The notes under the pieces were generated by a model, which worked only from the letters and a program-made list of their open reading frames with translations, was not told the DNA's origin and searched no databases. Shown here piece by piece: positions 54,653 through 63,497 of a stretch of 64,000 nt of DNA. This DNA comes from Streptomyces cellulosae (lineage in GTDB: Bacteria; Actinomycetota; Actinomycetes; Streptomycetales; Streptomycetaceae): assembly GCF_000721105.1 (NCBI RefSeq), contig NZ_JOEV01000017.1, forward strand, positions 165,533 to 229,532, written 5' to 3'. Both the position numbers and the translations under genes were made by a program. Each line of letters opens with the position of its first letter. Positions within the stretch are counted from its first letter, which is position 1.

Positions 54653-55849
54653 GTGGCAGCACCGCAGAACTACCTCGCAGTCATCAAGGTCATCGGTGTC
54701 GGCGGCGGTGGTGTCAATGCCATCAACCGGATGATCGAAGTCGGTCTCAAGGGCGTCGAGTTCATCGCGATCAACACCGACGCCCAGGCGCTGTTGATGA
54801 GCGACGCCGACGTCAAGCTCGACGTCGGCCGTGAACTGACCCGCGGACTCGGCGCCGGAGCCAACCCGGCCGTGGGCCGCAAGGCCGCCGAGGACCACCG
54901 GGAGGAGATCGAGGAGGTCCTCAAGGGGGCCGACATGGTCTTCGTGACGGCCGGTGAAGGCGGCGGCACCGGCACCGGCGGCGCGCCCGTCGTGGCCAAC
55001 ATCGCCCGTTCGCTGGGCGCCCTCACCATCGGCGTGGTCACGCGCCCGTTCACCTTCGAGGGACGGCGCCGCGCGAACCAGGCCGAGGACGGCATCGCCG
55101 AACTCCGCGAAGAGGTCGACACCCTCATCGTCATCCCGAACGACCGGCTGCTGTCCATCTCGGACCGCCAGGTCTCGGTCCTCGACGCCTTCAAGTCGGC
55201 GGACCAGGTCCTGCTCTCCGGTGTTCAGGGCATCACCGACCTCATCACCACGCCCGGTCTGATCAACCTCGACTTCGCCGACGTCAAGTCGGTCATGTCG
55301 GAGGCCGGTTCGGCCCTCATGGGCATCGGCTCGGCCCGCGGCGACGACCGCGCGGTGGCCGCGGCCGAGATGGCGATCTCCTCGCCGCTGCTCGAGGCGT
55401 CCATCGACGGCGCCCGGGGCGTCCTGCTCTCTATCTCCGGCGGCTCCGACCTCGGCCTGTTCGAGATCAACGAGGCCGCCCAGCTGGTGAGCGAGGCCGC
55501 CCACCCCGAGGCCAACATCATCTTCGGCGCGGTCATCGACGACGCCCTCGGCGACGAGGTCCGGGTCACCGTGATCGCGGCCGGCTTCGACGGGGGGCAG
55601 CCGCCGACCCGTCGGGAGACCGTCATGGGCTCGTCCTCGAACTCGGCCCGCCGCGAGGAGCCCACTCCGGTACGGCAGACCGAGAGCCGTCCGTCCTTCG
55701 GTTCGCTCGGCAGCGTGACGCCGAAGGAGGAGGCGGAGTCCGCTCCGGAGCCGGTGGCCGACATCCCGGTCTCCCCGCCGGTCCCGCCGTCCCGGTCCTA
55801 CACGGACAGCGCCGCCGAGGAGCTGGACGTGCCGGACTTCCTGAAGTGA
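54653..55849 (+). CDS. ftsZ: Cell division protein FtsZ
   Basis: Tubulin-like GTPase that forms the Z ring. The 398-residue protein has the GTPase domain with [14 protein letters not shown], the tubulin signature GGGTGTG at 103-109, the T7 synergy loop region [20 protein letters not shown], a linker rich in Pro/Ser/Glu (about 320-385) and the conserved C-terminal core ELDVPDFLK that binds SepF. GTG 54653 starts the product; the stop overlaps pgeF by GTGA. Confidence 0.98.
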   Translation: MAAPQNYLAVIKVIGVGGGGVNAINRMIEVGLKGVEFIAINTDAQALLMSDADVKLDVGRELTRGLGAGANPAVGRKAAEDHREEIEEVLKGADMVFVTAGEGGGTGTGGAPVVANIARSLGALTIGVVTRPFTFEGRRRANQAEDGIAELREEVDTLIVIPNDRLLSISDRQVSVLDAFKSADQVLLSGVQGITDLITTPGLINLDFADVKSVMSEAGSALMGIGSARGDDRAVAAAEMAISSPLLEASIDGARGVLLSISGGSDLGLFEINEAAQLVSEAAHPEANIIFGAVIDDALGDEVRVTVIAAGFDGGQPPTRRETVMGSSSNSARREEPTPVRQTESRPSFGSLGSVTPKEEAESAPEPVADIPVSPPVPPSRSYTDSAAEELDVPDFLK

Positions 55850-56583
55850 TAGGACAGCGCTCCGAAACGAGCACCGTGAACGGCGCGCACTTCGCTTTCA
55901 CCGACAGGTGGGGCGGGGTGAGCGCCGTTCCGTACGAGGAGCTCAACCTCGGCGGAGCGGTCGGCGACGACCCCGAAGCCGTGCGGGCCAACCGTGAACT
56001 GGCGGCCAAGTCCCTCGGTCTCGACCCCGCCCGGGTGGTGTGGATGAACCAGGTGCACGGCAACGACGTCGCCCAGGTCGACGGTCCGTGGGAGCCGGGG
56101 TGCGTCCCGGAGGTGGACGGACTGGTGACCGCGACCCGTGGGCTCGCGCTGGCCGTCCTGACCGCGGACTGCGTACCGGTCCTGCTGGCCGACCCGGTCG
56201 CCGGGGTGGTCGCCGCGGCTCACGCGGGACGGCCGGGCCTGGTCAAGGGGATCGTGCCCGCCGCCGTCGACGCCATGACGTCGCTCGGTGCCGAACCGTC
56301 CCGGATCGTCGTCCGCACCGGCCCCGCCGTGTGCGGCCGGTGCTACGAAGTGCCGGAGCAGATGCGCGCCGACGTCACCGCGGTCGAACCGGCGGCGCAC
56401 GCCCGGACGAGTTGGGGCACCCCCGCGGTCGATGTGAGCGCCGGAGTGCACGCTCAGCTCGAGAGCCTGGGCGTGCGCGACCGGGAGCAGTCGCCGGTGT
56501 GCACGCGGGAGTCGGCGGACCACTTCTCGTACCGCCGCGACCGGACCACGGGCCGGCTCGCGGGCTATGTGTGGCTGGACTGA
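55846..56583 (+). CDS. pgeF: Peptidoglycan editing factor PgeF (YlmD, multicopper polyphenol oxidoreductase fold)
   Basis: A 245-residue protein of the DUF152/laccase-domain family; E. coli YfiH removes wrongly incorporated Ser from cell wall precursors and other members act on purine nucleosides. Motifs with metal ligands: NQVHGNDV (His), [13 protein letters not shown] (Cys), [15 protein letters not shown] (His) and [15 protein letters not shown]. In Streptomyces it is ylmD between ftsZ and yggS, and mutants are affected in sporulation septa. GTG 55846 overlaps the ftsZ stop. Confidence 0.92.
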   Translation: MIGQRSETSTVNGAHFAFTDRWGGVSAVPYEELNLGGAVGDDPEAVRANRELAAKSLGLDPARVVWMNQVHGNDVAQVDGPWEPGCVPEVDGLVTATRGLALAVLTADCVPVLLADPVAGVVAAAHAGRPGLVKGIVPAAVDAMTSLGAEPSRIVVRTGPAVCGRCYEVPEQMRADVTAVEPAAHARTSWGTPAVDVSAGVHAQLESLGVRDREQSPVCTRESADHFSYRRDRTTGRLAGYVWLD

Positions 56584-56589
56584 TAGGGC

Positions 56590-57309
56590 ATGACGGACCG
56601 TAAGGGCGAACTCGCCACAAACCTGGCGAAAGTCGAGGAGCGCATCACCGCCGCGTGCGTGGCCGTGGGACGCAAGCGTGAGGAAGTGACCCTGATCGTG
56701 GTCACCAAGACCTATCCCGCGAGCGATGTGCGGACGCTGTCGGAACTGGGGGTGCGCCATGTCGCCGAGAATCGCGACCAGGACGCGGCACCGAAGGCCG
56801 CGGACTGTGCGGACCTTCCCCTGACTTGGCACTTCGTTGGCCAATTGCAGACCAACAAAGTGCGATCCGTGGTCGGCTACGCGGATCTCGTGCAGTCCGT
56901 CGATCGTTCCAAGCTGGTGACGGCCCTCTCGAAGGAGGCCGTACGGGCCGAGCGTGAAGTGGGCTGCCTGATCCAGGTCGCCCTCGACGCCGGGGAGAAC
57001 GAACGGGGGGAGCGAGGTGGCGTAGCGCCTGGTGGAATCGAGGAGTTGGCCGACCTCGTCGCCGAGGCTCCGGGCCTGCGGCTCGACGGGCTGATGACCG
57101 TCGCTCCGCTCACCGGGGAGTACGCGGGTCGCCAACAGGCGGCGTTCGAACGGTTGATGGTTTTGTCGACTGACCTGCGCCGAGCTCATCCGGCTGCCAC
57201 CATGGTCTCGGCAGGGATGAGTGCGGATCTCGAACAGGCCGTGGCGGCCGGAGCGACACATGTACGCGTCGGCACCGCGGTACTCGGAGTCCGCCCCAGG
57301 CTCGGGTAA
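56590..57309 (+). CDS. YggS family pyridoxal phosphate homeostasis protein (YlmE)
   Basis: A 239-residue TIM-barrel PLP protein without known catalysis. The Schiff-base Lys is in [15 protein letters not shown], followed by [32 protein letters not shown] and a phosphate-binding [20 protein letters not shown] with VRVGTAVLG. It is the ylmE gene of the dcw tail; the ATG is six bases after pgeF. The segment about residues 140-150 ([12 protein letters not shown]) is longer than in many relatives. Confidence 0.94.
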   Translation: MTDRKGELATNLAKVEERITAACVAVGRKREEVTLIVVTKTYPASDVRTLSELGVRHVAENRDQDAAPKAADCADLPLTWHFVGQLQTNKVRSVVGYADLVQSVDRSKLVTALSKEAVRAEREVGCLIQVALDAGENERGERGGVAPGGIEELADLVAEAPGLRLDGLMTVAPLTGEYAGRQQAAFERLMVLSTDLRRAHPAATMVSAGMSADLEQAVAAGATHVRVGTAVLGVRPRLG

Positions 57310-57379
57310 CGTCGCCAGGAAGTCGGACCACAGCAGAAAATATGGTCATTACCGCTTTAAAAGCGGGCATAACGACCTA

Positions 57380-57417
57380 GTGGATCGCGGGCACTTGGCA
57401 GTCGTCAGTCGATCCAC
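57380..57417 (+). repeat. Inverted repeat in the sepF leader
   Basis: GTGGATCG (57380-57387) and CGATCCAC (57410-57417) form an 8-bp stem with a 22-base loop, ending 9 bases before the GGAGGA ribosome site of sepF. An odd palindrome CCGCTTTAAAAGCGG lies just upstream (57352-57366) in an unusually AT-rich patch, the likely promoter region. A regulatory role is possible but not shown. Confidence 0.5.
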
Positions 57418-57439
57418 CACAGAGCGGAGGACTCAGAGA

Positions 57440-58090
57440 ATGGCCGGCGCGATGCGCAAGATGGCGGTCTACCTCGGCCTCGTGGAGGACGATGGGTACG
57501 ACGGCCGCGGTTTTGACCCCGATGACGACTTCGAACCCGAACTGGACCCGGAGCCCGAGCGGGACCGTCGACGGCACGAGCCGTCGCTCCAGTCGCACCA
57601 AGCTCATCAGGCACTTCAGCCTGAACGGGACGAATCGGTACGAGTGGTGCAGCCCTCGGTGCCGCGCGACCCGGTACCCCGATCCGCTTCGCTCGCCGCG
57701 GAATCCGGGCGCCCGGCGCGCATCGCGCCCGTGGCATCCATCACACAAGAACGCGCAAGTCTGGAGAAGAACGCACCGGTGATCATGCCCAAGGTCGTGT
57801 CGGAACGAGAGCCGTACCGGATCACCACACTTCACCCCCGGACCTACAACGAGGCCCGTACCATCGGGGAACACTTCCGTGAGGGCACCCCGGTGATCAT
57901 GAATCTGACTGAGATGGACGACACAGACGCCAAGCGACTTGTCGACTTTGCGGCCGGTTTGGTGTTTGGTCTTCACGGCAGCATCGAGCGGGTGACGCAG
58001 AAGGTGTTCCTGTTGTCGCCTGCTAACGTCGATGTCACGGCGGAGGACAAGGCCCGCATCGCAGAGGGCGGGTTCTTCAACCAGAGCTGA
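57440..58090 (+). CDS. sepF: Cell division protein SepF
   Basis: Anchors FtsZ to the membrane. The 216-residue protein has an amphipathic N-terminal helix ([10 protein letters not shown]), a long acidic disordered linker (about 20-110) and the SepF core (about 125-210: [60 protein letters not shown]). The ATG at 57440 has GGAGGA before it; an ATG four codons in (57452) is a possible alternative and would begin directly with the membrane helix. Confidence 0.95.
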   Translation: MAGAMRKMAVYLGLVEDDGYDGRGFDPDDDFEPELDPEPERDRRRHEPSLQSHQAHQALQPERDESVRVVQPSVPRDPVPRSASLAAESGRPARIAPVASITQERASLEKNAPVIMPKVVSEREPYRITTLHPRTYNEARTIGEHFREGTPVIMNLTEMDDTDAKRLVDFAAGLVFGLHGSIERVTQKVFLLSPANVDVTAEDKARIAEGGFFNQS

Positions 58091-58161
58091 GATGCACCAC
58101 CGGAAACAGCAGTACGAGCAGTACCCAGCAGCACGGAACAGGGGAGAGGGAAACACCAGCA

Positions 58162-58452
58162 ATGAGCGTGGTCCTGCAGGTCATCTACGTCGCGCTGATG
58201 TGCTTCCTGATCGTGCTCATCTTCCGGTTGGTCATGGACTACGTCTTCCAGTTCGCCCGCTCGTGGCAACCCGGCAAGGCGATGGTGGTCGTTCTGGAGG
58301 CCACCTACACTGTCACTGACCCACCGCTCAAGCTTCTGCGGCGGGTCATCCCGCCGTTGCGTCTCGGGGGCGTGGCGCTCGACCTGTCCTTCTTCGTCCT
58401 GATGATCATCGTCTACATCCTGATCACCGTCGCGGGGAAGCTCGCGGGGTGA
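58162..58452 (+). CDS. YggT family membrane protein
   Basis: A 96-residue protein with two membrane helices (VIYVALMCFLIVLIFRLVMD and LDLSFFVLMIIVYILITVAG) and between them the YggT segment WQPGKAMVVVLEATYTVTDP and PPLKLLRRVIPPLRLGG. It is the ylmG position between sepF and divIVA in Gram-positive dcw clusters; its function is uncertain. GGGGAGAGGG lies before the ATG. Confidence 0.92.
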   Translation: MSVVLQVIYVALMCFLIVLIFRLVMDYVFQFARSWQPGKAMVVVLEATYTVTDPPLKLLRRVIPPLRLGGVALDLSFFVLMIIVYILITVAGKLAG

Positions 58453-58504
58453 CAGTGGACGATACGGTCTTGCCGACTGCCGATGACTACGTTGAGGTGA
58501 AGAA

Positions 58505-59683
58505 ATGCCGTTGACCCCCGAGGACGTGCGGAACAAGCAGTTCACGACCGTCCGCCTCCGAGAAGGCTATGACGAGGACGAGGTCGATGCCTTCCTCGAC
58601 GAGGTCGAAGCCGAACTGACCCGCCTGCTCCGCGAGAACGAGGACCTGCGCGCCAAGCTGGCCGCGGCCACGCGCGCTGCTGCCCAGAACCAGCAGAACA
58701 TGCGCAAGCCTCCGGAACCGCCCCAGGATCAGCAGCAGCAGGGCATGCAGCAGCAGGGCATGCCGCAGCAAGGCATGCCGCAGCAGGGCATGCGCGGTCC
58801 CGGCGCTCCGGTGCCCGCCGGCATATCTGGCCCGCCGCAGCAGCAGATGGGTGGCCCCATGGGTGGCCCGCCCCAGCTGCCGAGCGGTGCCCCGCAGCTG
58901 CCCGCCGGTCCCGGCGGAGGCCAGGGCGGCCAGCAGGGTCAGGGTCCGATGGGTCAGGGCCCGATGGGTCAGGGTCCGATGGGCCAGGGCCCGATGGGTG
59001 GTCAGCCCTCCATGCAGCAGCAGATGGGCGGCCCGATGGGTGGCCCCATGGGCGGTCCGATGGGCGGCCCCGGTCAGGGCCCCGGTGGCGACAGCGCCGC
59101 CCGTGTCCTCTCGCTGGCCCAGCAGACCGCCGACCAGGCGATCGCCGAGGCCCGTTCCGAGGCCAACAAGATCGTCGGCGAGGCGCGTTCGCGTGCCGAG
59201 GGTCTCGAGCGTGACGCCCGTGCCAAGGCCGACGCCCTGGAGCGGGACGCGCAGGAGAAGCACCGCGTCGCGATGGGCTCTCTGGAGTCCGCCCGCGCCA
59301 CGCTGGAGCGCAAGGTCGAGGATCTGCGTGGCTTCGAGCGCGAGTACCGCACGCGGCTGAAGTCCTACCTGGAGTCGCAGCTGCGTCAGCTGGAGACGCA
59401 GGCCGACGACTCGCTGGCCCCGCCGCGCACCCCGGCGACCGCGTCGCTTCCGCCGTCCCCGGCGCCCTCCATGGCCCCGGCCGGTGCGAGCGCTCCGTCG
59501 TACGGCGGCAACCAGGGCATGGGCGGCGGTCCTTCGCAGGCCGGCCCGTCCTACGGCGGCCAGCAGCAGATGTCCCCGGCGATGACCCAGCCGATGGCGC
59601 CGGTACGGCCGCAGGGCCCGTCGCCCATGGGCCAGGCTCCCTCGCCGATGCGCGGGTTCCTCATCGACGAGGACGACAACTGA
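58505..59683 (+). CDS. divIVA: Polar growth protein DivIVA
   Basis: Coiled-coil protein that marks hyphal tips and drives apical growth; essential in Streptomyces. The 392-residue protein begins with the DivIVA lipid-binding domain ([40 protein letters not shown]) and a coiled coil. Residues about 70-195 are Gln/Gly/Met/Pro-rich repeats ([15 protein letters not shown], then GPMGQ repeated four times), then a second coiled coil ([20 protein letters not shown] to [12 protein letters not shown]) and a Pro/Gly-rich tail ending [17 protein letters not shown] precedes the ATG. Confidence 0.97.
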   Translation: MPLTPEDVRNKQFTTVRLREGYDEDEVDAFLDEVEAELTRLLRENEDLRAKLAAATRAAAQNQQNMRKPPEPPQDQQQQGMQQQGMPQQGMPQQGMRGPGAPVPAGISGPPQQQMGGPMGGPPQLPSGAPQLPAGPGGGQGGQQGQGPMGQGPMGQGPMGQGPMGGQPSMQQQMGGPMGGPMGGPMGGPGQGPGGDSAARVLSLAQQTADQAIAEARSEANKIVGEARSRAEGLERDARAKADALERDAQEKHRVAMGSLESARATLERKVEDLRGFEREYRTRLKSYLESQLRQLETQADDSLAPPRTPATASLPPSPAPSMAPAGASAPSYGGNQGMGGGPSQAGPSYGGQQQMSPAMTQPMAPVRPQGPSPMGQAPSPMRGFLIDEDDN

Positions 59684-59718
59684 CGGCCATTAGTACGCCT
59701 CAGGCGTCGGCAGCGTTC

Positions 59719-59760
59719 AAAGGGCGGGGCCCCGGATTCCGATCCGGGGCCCCGCCCTTT
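59719..59760 (+). terminator. Terminator after divIVA
   Basis: A perfect 19-bp stem with a TCCG loop (arms 59719-59737 and 59742-59760) followed by a short T run (CCCTTTTG). It begins 36 bases after the divIVA stop and ends the dcw-divIVA region. Confidence 0.9.
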
Positions 59761-59835
59761 TGCCTGGGCCCAGGAGGACGCCGGTTCGAATCCGGCCCGC
59801 CCCCATACGTCAGCTGTACGTGCGCACGCAACGCC

Positions 59836-59878
59836 GAAGGCCCGGGTCCACCAAGATTTCCGGTGGACCCGGGCCTTC
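59836..59878 (-). terminator. Terminator of ileS
   Basis: A perfect 17-bp stem with a 9-base loop (arms 59836-59852 and 59862-59878), 47 bases beyond the ileS stop on the minus strand. It is symmetric enough to act on both strands. Confidence 0.75.
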
Positions 59879-59924
59879 CTTCGTGGCGGGGGTGACGCGC
59901 TTGAGGGGTGACGCGCCTTGAGGG

Positions 59925-62900
59925 TTACGCCTTGCGCAGGCGGAACGTCAGGGACAGGCCCTCGTCGGTGAACGGGGTGCCGTAGGTGTCGTCCGCCTCG
60001 CCCTGGGCGAAGTCCGTGGCGAGGACCTCGTCGGCGATGAGCTCGGCGTGCTCGTTGAGCGCCGCGATGACCACCGGGTCCGTGGACGTCCACCGCAGCG
60101 CGATGCGGTCGGCCACGTCCAGGCCGCTGTTCTTGCGGGCCTCCTGGATCAGGCGGATCGCGTCACGGGCCAGGCCCGCCTGCCGCAGCTCCTCCGTGAT
60201 CTCCAGGTCGAGGGCGACCGTCGCCCCGGAGTCGGAGGCCACCGACCAGCCCTCGCGCGGGGTCTCGGTGATGATCACCTCGTCCGGGGCGAGGGTGATG
60301 GTCTCGCCGTCGACCTCCACCGACGCCGTGCCCTCGCGCAGGGCGAGGGAGAGCGCGGCCGCGTCGGCACCGGCGACCGCCTTGGCCACGTCCTGGACAC
60401 GCTTGCCGAACCTCTTGCCCAGGGCACGGAAGTTGGCCTTCGCGGTGGTGTCGACGAGGCTGCCGCCGACCTCACTCAGCGAGGCCAGCGCCTCGACGTT
60501 CAGCTCCTCGGTGATCTGTGTGTGCAGCTCCGGGCTCAGGGTGGTGAAGCCCGTCGCCGCGATCAGCGCCCGCTTCAGCGGCTGCCGCGTCTTGACGCCC
60601 GACTCCGCGCGCGTGGCCCGGCCCAGCTCCACCAGGCGGCGGACCAGGAGCATCTGCCTCGACAGCTCGGGGTCGATGGCCGCGAGGTCCGCCTCCGGCC
60701 AGGACGTCAGATGCACCGACTCCGGTGCGCCCGGGGTGACCGGAACGACCAGGTCCTGCCAGACCCGTTCGGTGATGAACGGGGTCAGCGGGGCCATCAG
60801 CCGGGTGACCGTCTCCACGACCTCGTGCAGCGTGCGCAGCGCGGCCTTGTCACCCTGCCAGAAGCGGCGCCGGGAACGGCGTACGTACCAGTTGGACAGG
60901 TCGTCGACGAACGCCGAGAGGAGCTTGCCGGCGCGCTGGGTGTCGTACGCCTCCAGGGACTGGGTGACCTGGTCGGTCAGGGCGTGCAGTTCGGACAGCA
61001 GCCAGCGGTCCAGGATCGGGCGGTCGGCCGGGGCCGGGTCCGCCTCACTGGGCGCCCAGTTCGCCGTCCGCGCGTACAGGGCCTGGAAGGCGACCGTGTT
61101 CCAGTACGTCAGGAGGGTCTTGCGGACGACCTCCTGGATCGTGCCGTGGCCCACGCGGCGGGCCGCCCACGGGGAGCCGCCGGCCGCCATGAACCAGCGG
61201 ACCGCGTCGGCGCCGTGCTGATCCATGAGGGGGATCGGCTGCAGGATGTTGCCCAGGTGCTTGGACATCTTGCGGCCGTCCTCGGCGAGGATGTGGCCGA
61301 GGCACACCACGTTCTCGTACGACGTCTTGTCGAAGACCAGGGTGCCGACCGCCATCAGCGTGTAGAACCAGCCACGGGTCTGGTCGATGGCCTCGCTGAT
61401 GAACTGGGCCGGGTAGCGGGACTCGAACAGCTCCTTGTTCTTGTACGGGTAGCCCCACTGCGCGAACGGCATCGAACCCGAGTCGTACCAGGCGTCGATG
61501 ACCTCCGGCACGCGGGTGGCCGTCTTCTCGCACTGCGGGCAGGCGAAGGTGACCTCGTCGATGAACGGGCGGTGCGGGTCCAGGTCCGACTGGTCCGTGC
61601 CCGTCAGTTCGGTCAGCTCCGCGCGGGAGCCGACGACGGTGAGGTGGTCCTCCTCGCAGCGCCAGATCGGCAGCGGGGTGCCCCAGTAACGGCTGCGGGA
61701 CAGCGCCCAGTCGATGTTGTTGTTCAGCCAGTCACCGAAGCGGCCGTGCTTGACGTTCTCCGGGAACCAGTTGGTCTTCTCGTTCTCCTGGAGGAGGCGG
61801 TCCTTGACGGCGGTCGTGCGGATGTACCAGGACGGCTGCGCGTAGTAGAGGAGCGCGGTGTGGCAGCGCCAGCAGTGCGGGTAGCTGTGCTCGTACGGGA
61901 GGTGCTTGAAGAGGAGGCCGCGCTGCTGGAGGTCCTCGGTGAGCTGTTCGTCCGCCTTCTTGAAGAAGACGCCGCCCACGAGGGGGATGTCCTCCTCGAA
62001 GGTGCCGTCCCGGCGGACGGGGTTCACGACAGGCAGGCCGTACGCGCGGCAGACCTTGAGGTCGTCCTCACCGAAGGCGGGGGACTGGTGGACCAGACCC
62101 GTACCGTCCTCGGTCGTCACGTAGTCGGCGTTGACCACGTAGTGGGCCGGTTCCGGGAACTCGACGAGCTCGAACGGACGCTGATAGGTCCAGCGTTCCA
62201 TCTCGGCGCCGGTGAAGGTCTCGCCCGTGACCTCCCAGCCCTCGCCGAGAGCCTTCTCGACGAGCGGTTCGGCGACGACGAGCTTCTCCCCGCCGTCTGT
62301 ACCGTCCGTGCCGTCTGTGCTCTTCGTCGCGACGACGTAGGTGACGTCGGGGTGCGCGGCGACGGCGGTGTTGGAGACCAGGGTCCAGGGGGTCGTCGTC
62401 CACACCAGGAGCGCTGCCTGGCCGGCGAGCGGTCCGGAGGTGAGCGGGAAACGGACGTACACGGACGGGTCGACGATCGTCTCGTAGCCCTGTGCCAGCT
62501 CGTGGTCCGACAGACCCGTCTCGTCACGCGGGCACCACGGGGCCACGCGGTAGTCCTGGACGAGCAGACCCTTGTTGAAGATCTCCTTCAGCGACCACCA
62601 GACGGACTCCACGTACTCCGGGTCCATCGTGCGGTACGCGTCGTCCAGATCGACCCAGTAACCCATGCGGTTGGTGAGCTCGGTGAAGGCGTCGGTGTGG
62701 CGGGTCACCGATTCGCGGCACTTGGCGTTGAACGCGGCGATGCCGTACGTCTCGATGTCCTTCTTGCCGTTGAAGCCGAGTTCCTTCTCCACGGCGATCT
62801 CGACCGGGAGGCCGTGGCAGTCCCAGCCGGCCTTGCGGGCCACGTGGTAGCCGCGCATGGTGCGGAAGCGGGGGAAGACGTCCTTGAAGACGCGCGCCTC

Positions 62901-63089
62901 GATGTGGTGGGCGCCCGGCATGCCGTTCGCGGTGGGCGGGCCTTCGTAGAACACCCACTCGGGGCGGCCCTCGGACTGCTCCAGGCTCTTGGCGAAGATC
63001 TTCTGCTCGCGCCAGAAATCGAGCACCGCGTGCTCGAGCGCGGGCAGGTCGACCTGGGCGGGCACCTGGCGGTACGTCGGCGTTGTCAT
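59925..63089 (-). CDS. ileS: Isoleucine--tRNA ligase
   Basis: Class I aminoacyl-tRNA synthetase that charges tRNA-Ile. The 1054-residue protein has the HIGH element in the variant form PTANGMPGAHH (about 52-62), GWDCHGLPVE, the CP1 editing domain (about 200-400), WYDSGSMPFAQW, KMSKHLGN for KMSKS, and the anticodon-binding C-terminus. The HIGH variant is that of the long, eukaryote-like IleRS group. ATG 63089 follows GGAGGAAGC; an earlier in-frame start would include T-box sequence. A T-box leader lies directly upstream. Confidence 0.97.
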   Translation of the reverse strand: MTTPTYRQVPAQVDLPALEHAVLDFWREQKIFAKSLEQSEGRPEWVFYEGPPTANGMPGAHHIEARVFKDVFPRFRTMRGYHVARKAGWDCHGLPVEIAVEKELGFNGKKDIETYGIAAFNAKCRESVTRHTDAFTELTNRMGYWVDLDDAYRTMDPEYVESVWWSLKEIFNKGLLVQDYRVAPWCPRDETGLSDHELAQGYETIVDPSVYVRFPLTSGPLAGQAALLVWTTTPWTLVSNTAVAAHPDVTYVVATKSTDGTDGTDGGEKLVVAEPLVEKALGEGWEVTGETFTGAEMERWTYQRPFELVEFPEPAHYVVNADYVTTEDGTGLVHQSPAFGEDDLKVCRAYGLPVVNPVRRDGTFEEDIPLVGGVFFKKADEQLTEDLQQRGLLFKHLPYEHSYPHCWRCHTALLYYAQPSWYIRTTAVKDRLLQENEKTNWFPENVKHGRFGDWLNNNIDWALSRSRYWGTPLPIWRCEEDHLTVVGSRAELTELTGTDQSDLDPHRPFIDEVTFACPQCEKTATRVPEVIDAWYDSGSMPFAQWGYPYKNKELFESRYPAQFISEAIDQTRGWFYTLMAVGTLVFDKTSYENVVCLGHILAEDGRKMSKHLGNILQPIPLMDQHGADAVRWFMAAGGSPWAARRVGHGTIQEVVRKTLLTYWNTVAFQALYARTANWAPSEADPAPADRPILDRWLLSELHALTDQVTQSLEAYDTQRAGKLLSAFVDDLSNWYVRRSRRRFWQGDKAALRTLHEVVETVTRLMAPLTPFITERVWQDLVVPVTPGAPESVHLTSWPEADLAAIDPELSRQMLLVRRLVELGRATRAESGVKTRQPLKRALIAATGFTTLSPELHTQITEELNVEALASLSEVGGSLVDTTAKANFRALGKRFGKRVQDVAKAVAGADAAALSLALREGTASVEVDGETITLAPDEVIITETPREGWSVASDSGATVALDLEITEELRQAGLARDAIRLIQEARKNSGLDVADRIALRWTSTDPVVIAALNEHAELIADEVLATDFAQGEADDTYGTPFTDEGLSLTFRLRKA

Positions 63090-63416
63090 CAGCGAGCTTC
63101 CTCCGGCGGACTTGCTGCCTTCCGTCCGGAGGGACGAGAGCTGTGTCATTCCTGCGCCGCTTTCGGCGCGCTCCCGCGGTACCACCCTCCTTGGCCCTCC
63201 GGTGCGCGGTGCACATCGGTGAGCCCCCTCATTGGGGTCGCGATGCCGGGTCTACTCGCTGCTGCCGCGCTTGCTGCTCGGCTGCGGATTTCTTCCGGCG
63301 GCTCCGGGGTGATCTTCACGTCGCGCTCGCCCCCGGGCTTCCACCGTCCCCGGGTCGCTCTGGGCTGCGTACGCCGCTACTCGTCCCCATCCACGCTTTT
63401 CGCTCCGCCCAGTGTA
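63090..63416 (-). promoter_or_regulatory. T-box leader of ileS (translational type)
   Basis: On the minus strand AGGGTGGTACCGCG (63175-63188) matches the T-box consensus AGGGUGGNACCGCG, which pairs with the NCCA end of uncharged tRNA. A putative specifier ATC (Ile) lies in GTGAAGATCACCCC (about 63307-63320). Downstream, CCCTCC in GTCCCTCCGGACGG can pair with the GGAGG ribosome site of ileS (63098-63102), which fits control of translation as described for actinobacterial ileS T-boxes. A TACACT hexamer (63411-63416) may be the -10. Confidence 0.9.
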
Positions 63417-63497
63417 CGGCGCCGTGAGGACAGCGGCCGACCGGTTTTCCGGCGCCGGGGGGAGGGGGCGGGCACGGCCTGGGGTGACCCGAATGGC

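Noticed and set aside
59719..59804. A full tRNA gene after divIVA
   Set aside because: No 5' acceptor strand, D arm or anticodon arm can be built; the upstream sequence is the divIVA terminator.
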